Shown one piece after another: positions 58,368-64,000 of a stretch of DNA of 64,000 nucleotides. Source of the DNA: Paenibacillus lemnae (GTDB lineage: Bacteria; Bacillota; Bacilli; Paenibacillales; Paenibacillaceae); NCBI RefSeq assembly GCF_012933385.1, contig NZ_JABBPN010000009.1, forward strand, positions 1 to 64,000, given 5' to 3'. Below the pieces are notes generated by a model. It was not told the origin of the DNA and ran no database searches. It worked only from the letters and a program-made list of their open reading frames with translations. Positions within the stretch are counted from its first letter, which is position 1; every line of letters begins with the position of its first letter. The position numbers and the translations under genes were made by a program.

Positions 58368-58393
58368 AATAGGCTTGAAAAACAGGCTTATTT
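58368..58393 (-). terminator. Terminator of the serine hydrolase gene (proximal)
   Basis: AAATAAGCCTG, five T and CAAGCCTATTT on the minus strand. The two hairpins stand in tandem. The rest of 58143-58420 shows nothing else. Confidence 0.65.
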
Positions 58394-58420
58394 AAAAATA
58401 ATGTCAAGGCACCCAGCGAT

Positions 58421-60523
58421 TTATTTCCGCAGTGTAATCCCAAAAGCAGAGCCGGCATCGCCTGCGAAGACGATGGTGCCGTTCTCCGGCAGCTTCACCT
58501 GATTACTGCCGCTGGTCAGCGAGTAATTCAGGCTGGCGCCTTGTGCATCATATACTGCAAACGCTGCTGTCTCCGGGATGGTGACGGTCATCGTTTTTCC
58601 TGCAGCAGATTTTGGAACAGTGAACCATCTGGCATATCCGTCTGCCCCGACCGTTACGGTTGATTTTTTCCCGGCATACAGGGCCTTGATGTTTTGTTCA
58701 CTGACGAACAGGCTGCCCGCTGCTTCCAGATACTCCGTGCCACGCTCCTTATAGAAGTGATATGCCGCAGTATCCCGGCTCCCAATCGCCGGTACCTGAT
58801 GCAGGCTTTCCGCCGAGTCGGGACCGGTAATCGTCTTATCGATCAAATATCCTTTCATGCTCGGATCGCGCTTTATAGCCACAGATGGCTCCATTAGAAA
58901 ATACATCAGGGAGCTGTATTTTTCATTCAACGGGAAATATTTCCGGCCTTCACGCTGTTTCCATGCGGCTTCTGTCTGACCTGTAATCTTATGGCTGTCC
59001 ATCTTCTCACCGGTATAGTGCGAAAGCGCAAGCTGACCCATACCCGGCAGCGAAACATACTGTCTCACCCAGATGTATGTCCGCCCATTACTTTCCTTCA
59101 CAAAGCTCACCTTGATACTGCCATCTTCACTCATAAAAGAGCCATCTTTGCTGTATACATACTGCTCTGCCGGATACTCTGGGACCATCGGTACCGTTAT
59201 AGCCAATTGACCGTTCTCCTGGATGGATGCCTTTACCATCTGATTGCTGGAGGCATAAAACCCTGCATGGTCCATCTGCTCGGCAGGCAGATCGGCTTTC
59301 ACCGGTTTGCCAAAGGACTTCTCCGGAAGAATATCTTTAATCTCGCCTTTTTCCTTTAGTGCCGCAAGCAGCATTTCGTTTGCCAGCAGCTGGTTCGTCG
59401 AACTGGAACCGCCGGAGGAGAGCACGGCTGCGGCCATATTGTGTTCAGGCAGCACCACGAGGGAAGCATGATACAAGATCGTGTCTCCGCCTTTAGTCAG
59501 CGCCTGTATGCCGTATTCACTAAACGGGAACAATCTCACACTGTCCCAGCCCAGTCCGAAATCAAAGGAATTGTCGGCTTGATCCGGCCAGATTCCTCTT
59601 TTATATTCTTCCTGAGCCATAGCTTCTACAGAGTCCTTGGACAGCACGCCCGAGGTTTGGCCTGTAAATATTGTAGAAAACTTCACCAGATCTTCTGCGG
59701 TAGAATAAATGCCTCCCGTACCGATCACGTTCACCGTTTCATTCGGAAGCTGATCCGGTGAAGTCGGGAAGTAGAGCGCAGCCATCTGCTTGGCATCGAG
59801 GCTGTCTTGGGAAGTTTTCGTGTTCTTTAAATCAAGCGGTCCTGTAAAATGCTCATGAATAAATGCGGTGAAATTCTGGCCGCTCACCTTCTCCACTAGA
59901 ATTTCTGCCAGTGTGAAGCTGTCATTGCTGTACACGGAGTAAGCTCCGGGATCTGCCTTTAACTTCTGGCTGGACAGCTGCCGCAGCAGCGTATCATGCG
60001 CATAGCTGTCATTGTCGTCAAATAAAAATCCATTGCCGAGGCTTGAGCCCTGCAGTCCGGATGAATGGTTCAGAAGCATGCGCGGTGTAATCTTGCTGTA
60101 CCGCTCATCCTTCATCTTAAACTCCGGTATGTACTGAACGATCGGCGTATCCAGGCTGATGCTGCCTGCTTCCACCAGCTGCATCACAGCTGCGGTGGTA
60201 AACACCTTGCTGGTGGAGCCGATTCCGTACATTGTAGTCTTGCTGAGCGGGATCCGGCCTTCCTTATCATTGATTCCGCTCTGTCCGGAGACGGCAATCT
60301 TTCCTCCATCGATCAGTGCGTACTGTACACTTGTGGTGCCATACTGTTCTGTCAGCAGGGATGCTTTTTGTGATGCAATCTCTTTCAGGCTCTTGGCGGA
60401 AGCTTCCGCCTTCGCCACTGTCTTTGCTGCTTGCGCCGGAGCTTCCGCCGCCATGATGCTTGCAGGAGCCAGCGGGGTCAGCGCAAGGGACAGGGCCAGC
60501 ACCCAGGATAGCTTTTTCTTCAA
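58421..60523 (-). CDS. Large secreted serine hydrolase (class C beta-lactamase fold)
   Basis: The 700-residue protein has a signal peptide (KKKLSWVLALSLALTPLAPASIMAAEA). A penicillin-binding/beta-lactamase-like domain follows with SXXK at 103-106 (GSTSK), the Tyr motif VYSN (about 197), and LLNHSSGL. The C-terminal 280 residues are beta-rich and unrecognised, making it much longer than a plain class C enzyme. It could be a D-amino-acid peptidase, esterase or carboxypeptidase; the substrate is not clear. The start at TTG 60523 follows AGGAGG by nine bases. Copy 2 of the structured repeat lies just upstream in the same direction. Confidence 0.82.
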   Translation of the reverse strand: MKKKLSWVLALSLALTPLAPASIMAAEAPAQAAKTVAKAEASAKSLKEIASQKASLLTEQYGTTSVQYALIDGGKIAVSGQSGINDKEGRIPLSKTTMYGIGSTSKVFTTAAVMQLVEAGSISLDTPIVQYIPEFKMKDERYSKITPRMLLNHSSGLQGSSLGNGFLFDDNDSYAHDTLLRQLSSQKLKADPGAYSVYSNDSFTLAEILVEKVSGQNFTAFIHEHFTGPLDLKNTKTSQDSLDAKQMAALYFPTSPDQLPNETVNVIGTGGIYSTAEDLVKFSTIFTGQTSGVLSKDSVEAMAQEEYKRGIWPDQADNSFDFGLGWDSVRLFPFSEYGIQALTKGGDTILYHASLVVLPEHNMAAAVLSSGGSSSTNQLLANEMLLAALKEKGEIKDILPEKSFGKPVKADLPAEQMDHAGFYASSNQMVKASIQENGQLAITVPMVPEYPAEQYVYSKDGSFMSEDGSIKVSFVKESNGRTYIWVRQYVSLPGMGQLALSHYTGEKMDSHKITGQTEAAWKQREGRKYFPLNEKYSSLMYFLMEPSVAIKRDPSMKGYLIDKTITGPDSAESLHQVPAIGSRDTAAYHFYKERGTEYLEAAGSLFVSEQNIKALYAGKKSTVTVGADGYARWFTVPKSAAGKTMTVTIPETAAFAVYDAQGASLNYSLTSGSNQVKLPENGTIVFAGDAGSAFGITLRK

Positions 60524-60616
60524 AATGTTATACCTCCTATTTTCATAGTCTAGGGTTAGTACGATTTACCAGCCGTAATGGTTCAATTAATTTGACATTA
60601 TATAAAATGAAGTAAA

Positions 60617-60837
60617 AAGTTACCGTTCTGCAAGGCTGCGATGGCAAGTGTTCTTACGACCGCTGTTGTCTCCAAAATGCTTGGAATTATAATATGTGGT
60701 TGCATTTTGGAAACAAATCTTATGCTTCCGATGCTAGCTTTCCTTCGGAAAGCTTTTAGGCGGACGCTGACGCTTCTCCAGAATCACTTGTCACCTCCGC
60801 TATAGAAGGGTTTTATCTTTAATTCATTCTATATAGC
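60617..60837 (-). repeat. Structured dispersed repeat, copy 2
   Basis: The minus strand repeats copy 1 (5915-6135) at close to 90% identity from GCTATATAGAATGAAT through AACGGTAACTTTT. The 17-codon frame and the AGCTTTCC/GGAAAGCT hairpin are unchanged. The long stem reads TTGTTTCCAAAATGC pairing with GCATTTTGGAGACAA, so a C-G pair in copy 1 is T-A here and another C-G is T-G. It ends about 95 bases before the TTG start of the serine hydrolase, and a TATAAT lies in the 3' flank, as in copy 1. Confidence 0.85.
60734..60787 (-). CDS. 17-residue frame inside repeat copy 2
   Basis: GTG 60787, six bases after GGAGG, again reads MILEKRQRPPKSFPKES and stops at TAG 60734-60736. It is identical in sequence to copy 1. 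Confidence 0.4.
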   Translation of the reverse strand: MILEKRQRPPKSFPKES

Positions 60838-60855
60838 ATAAATCGGAACACAAAC

Positions 60856-60896
60856 AAGGCTGATCCTCCCGCTTCTTTGCGGAAAAATCAGCCTTC
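60856..60896 (-). terminator. Terminator of the small membrane-protein gene
   Basis: AAGGCTGAT and ATCAGCCTT flank a 22-base loop, with TTGTTTGTG following on the minus strand. It lies just before the structured repeat, so the repeat would need its own promoter. Confidence 0.6.
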
Positions 60897-60943
60897 TCTT
60901 CTCTGCCCTGCTCTGTAACGATTGCCAGTTACAGCGAATATCC

Positions 60944-61309
60944 TTATTTCGCGCGTTTGTAAATCCCTGCTGCCATTAATGCACTGGCGGTCATGAACAA
61001 ATATGGTCCGCTCCCTGCCGTATTCATGCTGCTTCCCAGCAGATCCAGCGATTTTGAAGAAATATAGATGATAGCAAATACGATCCCGGCCGCTGCCAGG
61101 ATATAACCGATACTTTTATTCATCCGCTTCTCACGTACCACGGTGAGGAGAGGATATACAAACAACAGGATGAAGAACACCACGCCCTGACTGAATCCGT
61201 TCTGGGAGAGAAGACCAATATCTACCCAATTAAAAAAGAAAGAAACCCATGCCGCACATGCAGCCACTAAAACCAGCTTACCGCCGGTATCCCATTTTTG
61301 AACTTTCAA
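60944..61309 (-). CDS. Small four-span membrane protein
   Basis: The 121-residue product has four hydrophobic segments (about residues 11-30, 38-57, 65-84, 95-115), for example GKLVLVAACAAWVSFFFNWV and VVFFILLFVYPLLTVV. No enzymatic motif and no signal peptide are seen. The TTG start (61309) has a weak GGGGGC ribosome binding site. It stands alone between the nitroreductase gene and repeat copy 2. No family recognised. Confidence 0.6.
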   Translation of the reverse strand: MKVQKWDTGGKLVLVAACAAWVSFFFNWVDIGLLSQNGFSQGVVFFILLFVYPLLTVVREKRMNKSIGYILAAAGIVFAIIYISSKSLDLLGSSMNTAGSGPYLFMTASALMAAGIYKRAK

Positions 61310-61385
61310 TGGTATGACGCCCCCTGCACAAATATAGGTCTATTATACCAAGGGATTTCAAAATGGGGTAGGCCTTTATGTGTGT

Positions 61386-61979
61386 TTACACGTCCAGCTG
61401 CCGAACAGCCTCATTGATCCAGATTGTTTTGGACGCCGCGTTCTCCCGCTTGCCGTCTTTTGGCAACATATCCGGCTCACCGATATAGAGGAATCCCAGC
61501 ATTTTGTCGCGCTCTCCCAAACCGAATGCTTCGTTCACCTTCCGGTCGTAACAGAAATCACCTGTTCTCCACACAGCGCCCAGACCGAGACCATGCGCCT
61601 CCAGCAGCATGTTTTGAGCCGCCGCGAATACCGCGCCGTATTCCTCCAGCTCGATGATTTTGGGATCGTCTACGGGCTTCACCGCAACTCCGATCACCAC
61701 CGGAGCCCGGTTCGCTCTGCCCAGTGCCGCCTCCCGTGCAGATGCCAGCTCCTCTTCCGTCTTGCCGGCCGCATTCTCTTCCGCGATATCGGCCATCACA
61801 TGTCCGAGCAGCTTCCGTCCGTCTTCCCTCATGACAAAAAACTGCCAAGGCTGTGTATTCCGATGACACGGTGCCCAGGTGCCGGCTTCCAGAATCTTTT
61901 CAATCTTGTCCTGCGGCACCGGATCGCTCTTCACTTTGCCAATGCTGCGGCGGGTGCGAATGGCCTCATGTATATTCAT
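61386..61979 (-). CDS. Nitroreductase-family flavoprotein
   Basis: The 197-residue protein has the nitroreductase fold: NIHEAIRTRRSIGKVKSDPV, KILEAGTWAPCHRNTQPWQFFVM, APVVIGVAV, GAVFAAAQNMLLEAHGLGLGAVWRTG and LGFLYIGEP. It binds FMN and reduces nitro or quinone substrates with NAD(P)H. It is unrelated in detail to the NfsA at 46330. ATG 61979 follows CAGGAGG. Single gene. Confidence 0.88.
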   Translation of the reverse strand: MNIHEAIRTRRSIGKVKSDPVPQDKIEKILEAGTWAPCHRNTQPWQFFVMREDGRKLLGHVMADIAEENAAGKTEEELASAREAALGRANRAPVVIGVAVKPVDDPKIIELEEYGAVFAAAQNMLLEAHGLGLGAVWRTGDFCYDRKVNEAFGLGERDKMLGFLYIGEPDMLPKDGKRENAASKTIWINEAVRQLDV

Positions 61980-62030
61980 TGTGCAATCCTCCTGTAAGTT
62001 AAGTTCAAGTTCATCCTGTCCATTGTAACA

Positions 62031-62068
62031 AAAAAAAGCCCGCTCCATAAACAGGAGCGGGACGACCA
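62031..62068 (-). terminator. Terminator of the solute-binding protein gene
   Basis: On the minus strand CCCGCTCC and GGAGCGGG with a seven-base loop, then a run of eight T. Confidence 0.88.
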
Positions 62069-62075
62069 TATGCAA

Positions 62076-63689
62076 TTAACCTTCCTGATAACGATCATAC
62101 GCAGCTTGATAGGTCTTCATATATTCTTCAAGCCCCATCTTTTGCAGTGTAGCCACATATTGATCCCACTGTTCGAATGATGCGCTTCCGTTGACAAACT
62201 TGGCTTCCATCTCGGTGACATAGTCATGAATATCTTTACCCACGGATGACATAAATTCTGTCTCTTCCGGCGTATAGTTAAAATTGTACCAGATCTCTTC
62301 AAGAGCATGCGGTTCCGCTTTTGCAGCTGCCTCCATTGAGCTTGAAAGCGTCTCGGAGCCTTTGAAATAATCCTGGCGAACGACACCCGGATAGCTTCCA
62401 CCAAGCCAGGTGAAATATTTGGCCAAAGCCTGGTCTTGAGTCAAGCCGTCCGGATTGTTCGTGATCTCTTCTACATACTTGAATTCACCGTCTGCTGTCT
62501 TCTCATAAGTTTCACCTTCTTTACCCATGAAATACAGCTTCGCGCCGTCATCGCCATAGAAATAATCCATCCAGCGGATCGTGGCCTCTGGATTCTCATT
62601 CTTATCGGTGATCGCGAATGCGCCCACATGCACCATCGGAACCTTGATATGAGAATACAGCTGATCCCCACCAGGTCCTTTTAAAGCCCCGAGACCGATA
62701 TAATTCTTTTGCGACATGACGGTTTCCGGGTTCGGTACAGCGGTTGAACCGAGGATACCGGACTGTCCCTTGGCATTCAGCGCCCCGCCGTCGATCGTAA
62801 AGATTTCAGGATCCAGCAGCTTCTCCTGATGCAGCTTGTTGATAAATTGCAGCAATTCCTTGTACTCCGGCAGTGCCTTGGTAAACCGAAGCTCACCGGA
62901 ATCCGGATCGACATCGACGTATTTATGGCCCAAACCGCGTGTTCCAAGTCCCCAGCCGCCCTTCAAATGATCGATCAGACCCGTGATGCCGACCGCACTA
63001 TAAGGCACTTCATCCTGCTGTCCGTTCCCGTTCAAATCGGTGGTCTGAACCGCTTTTAAGTACTCATAGAACTCCTCGGTCGTCTCCGGTTCCTTCATGT
63101 TCAGCTTCTCCAGCCACTCATCATTAATCCAGAGAGGGGCACCGATCAGCATCGACAACAGGTCCGGATCATAGAAAGAAGGCAGGGAATAAATGTTACC
63201 GTCGGGCATCGTTAAGCCTTTACGAATATCAGGATACTGCTCCATCAGCTTTTTGAAATTCGGTGCATATTGATCGATCAGATCATTTAAAGGAATAAAC
63301 ACCCCTTGGGCACCGAATCGTGCCAGTTCATTGGATGTGACTCTCGCGGAGTAAAAGACATCCGGATAATCGCCGCCGGCCAGCGCCAGATTCCGCTTCT
63401 CCGTCAGGGTTTCAAAAGGGACCAGATTGAAGTTTACATCCACATTGGACATTTCTGCATACGTCTTCCAGATAAGCGTCTCTTCAAACTTGCTGCCATT
63501 CGTTGCAGATTTGCCTGTGAAGAAATCCAGCTCGATTTTTTCCTTAACGATCGGCATCCCGGTCGCATTGACGTTATCCTGATTGCCCGAAGGTTCTCCT
63601 GTACCTCCGCTTTCCGATGAGCTGCCGCACCCTGATAGCAGACTGACTGCCAATACCATCGATAACGAAAGACTTCCCCATTTCTTCAT
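62076..63689 (-). CDS. Extracellular solute-binding lipoprotein (LplA/YtcQ type)
   Basis: The 537-residue lipoprotein has the signal SLSMVLAVSLLSGC (Cys near residue 21), a Ser/Gly-rich linker and a large bilobed binding protein. Its segments PDVFYSARV, YAPNFKKLMEQYPDIRKGLTMPDGNIYSLPSF and WINDEWLEKLNMKEPETTEEFYEYLKAV match the LplA/YtcQ type used for sugar oligomers or uronates. It lies 36 bases after the permease gene on the same strand, so it is the last gene of a transporter operon that continues beyond the right edge. The sugar is unknown. Confidence 0.9.
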   Translation of the reverse strand: MKKWGSLSLSMVLAVSLLSGCGSSSESGGTGEPSGNQDNVNATGMPIVKEKIELDFFTGKSATNGSKFEETLIWKTYAEMSNVDVNFNLVPFETLTEKRNLALAGGDYPDVFYSARVTSNELARFGAQGVFIPLNDLIDQYAPNFKKLMEQYPDIRKGLTMPDGNIYSLPSFYDPDLLSMLIGAPLWINDEWLEKLNMKEPETTEEFYEYLKAVQTTDLNGNGQQDEVPYSAVGITGLIDHLKGGWGLGTRGLGHKYVDVDPDSGELRFTKALPEYKELLQFINKLHQEKLLDPEIFTIDGGALNAKGQSGILGSTAVPNPETVMSQKNYIGLGALKGPGGDQLYSHIKVPMVHVGAFAITDKNENPEATIRWMDYFYGDDGAKLYFMGKEGETYEKTADGEFKYVEEITNNPDGLTQDQALAKYFTWLGGSYPGVVRQDYFKGSETLSSSMEAAAKAEPHALEEIWYNFNYTPEETEFMSSVGKDIHDYVTEMEAKFVNGSASFEQWDQYVATLQKMGLEEYMKTYQAAYDRYQEG

Positions 63690-63725
63690 TCTTTGTTCCT
63701 CCTCTTTTTTATGGAATCTATTGGA

Positions 63726-64000
63726 TCAGCCTTTTACAGCTCCGACCATAACACCTTTGATAAAATATTTTTGCAGGAACGGATACAGCAGAAGCATCGG
63801 CAGATTCGTTACGATAACGGCTGCATACTTGATCGCTTCCGCATCCATCAAGCTTCTCGCCAATGAATCGTCGCTGATCTCGACCATCTCCTGCATCTGT
63901 CCCTGGATCAGAATCTCGCGCATAAACAGCTGCAGCGGATAACGGTCCCGATCGGATAAATACAGCAGTGCACTGAAGTAGCTGTTCCAGTGCCCCACGG
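63726..64000 (-). CDS. Carbohydrate ABC transporter permease, C-terminal part (runs off right edge)
   Basis: About 91 codons are visible, ending at 63726. They contain HWNSYFSALLYLSDRDRYPLQLFMREI, a cytoplasmic segment, IKYAAVIVTNLPMLLLYPFLQKYFIKGVMVGAVKG. This is the standard end of YtcP/LplC-type permeases with the last span and the KGVMVGAVKG tail. It is the partner of the binding protein just downstream. Its N-terminus lies outside the window. Confidence 0.9.
   Translation of the reverse strand, partial: VGHWNSYFSALLYLSDRDRYPLQLFMREILIQGQMQEMVEISDDSLARSLMDAEAIKYAAVIVTNLPMLLLYPFLQKYFIKGVMVGAVKG

Overview
The window looks like chromosome of a Paenibacillus-type Bacillota (Firmicute). The protein families, the strong AGGAGG-type ribosome binding sites with frequent TTG and GTG starts, the compact intergenic terminators and a base composition near 50% GC all fit. 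This rests on recognised protein families, not on a database match.

Layout. 1-3.5 kb is an AT-rich accessory patch: the start of an IS21-type transposase, a small secreted YHYH protein, a decayed lipoprotein start, a zinc metallopeptidase, a gene remnant, a uracil-DNA glycosylase, a tiny membrane protein and an XRE regulator. 4-6.7 kb holds a membrane protein, a TetR regulator, the first copy of a structured dispersed repeat and a DUF4188 gene. 6.7-10 kb is a sulfate uptake operon (cysP-cysT-cysW-yezD) without a local cysA. 10-18.8 kb is mostly housekeeping: a HAD phosphatase, a lactonase, an ECF sigma/anti-sigma pair, CcdC, a diguanylate cyclase and an MDR reductase. 18.9-22.7 kb is a reactive-sulfur (cst-like) locus: cstR, tusA, dsrE, a TusA-rhodanese fusion, a rhodanese-persulfide dioxygenase fusion and a TauE exporter, with four palindromic CstR-type operators. 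22.8-24.8 kb is a GntR-controlled ABC exporter.

25-38.6 kb is a starch, maltodextrin and galactoside region: cytoplasmic neopullulanase, alpha-galactosidase with a disrupted start, surface alpha-amylase lipoprotein, LacI regulator, beta-phosphoglucomutase and maltose phosphorylase. A second AT-rich accessory patch (26.9-29 kb) interrupts it, with a lipoprotein, a frameshifted C39-like protein and a MITE-like element. Amylase and neopullulanase would make maltose, the phosphorylase would split it to glucose and beta-glucose-1-phosphate, and PgmB would give glucose-6-phosphate. LacI-type operators sit before both the amylase and the pgmB unit.

38.6-50.7 kb contains CutC, an EAL protein, small redox genes, a TPP-riboswitch-controlled thiamine-precursor transporter (thiYXZ plus a TatD hydrolase), exonuclease III, NfsA, CopZ, and a DUF5317 / 33-residue peptide / GGDEF-HD-GYP cluster. 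50.8-64 kb holds a GT-C membrane protein, aldo-keto reductases, a UvrD-type helicase, a DHA2 exporter, a large serine hydrolase preceded by the second, inverted copy of the structured repeat, a nitroreductase, and the binding protein and permease of a sugar ABC transporter that runs off the right edge.

The strongest undescribed-looking signal is the roughly 220-bp repeat at 5915-6135 and 60617-60837. Each copy carries an identical 17-codon reading frame behind a strong Shine-Dalgarno sequence, then a long hairpin whose stem shows compensatory base changes between copies. Both copies lie just upstream of a co-oriented gene.
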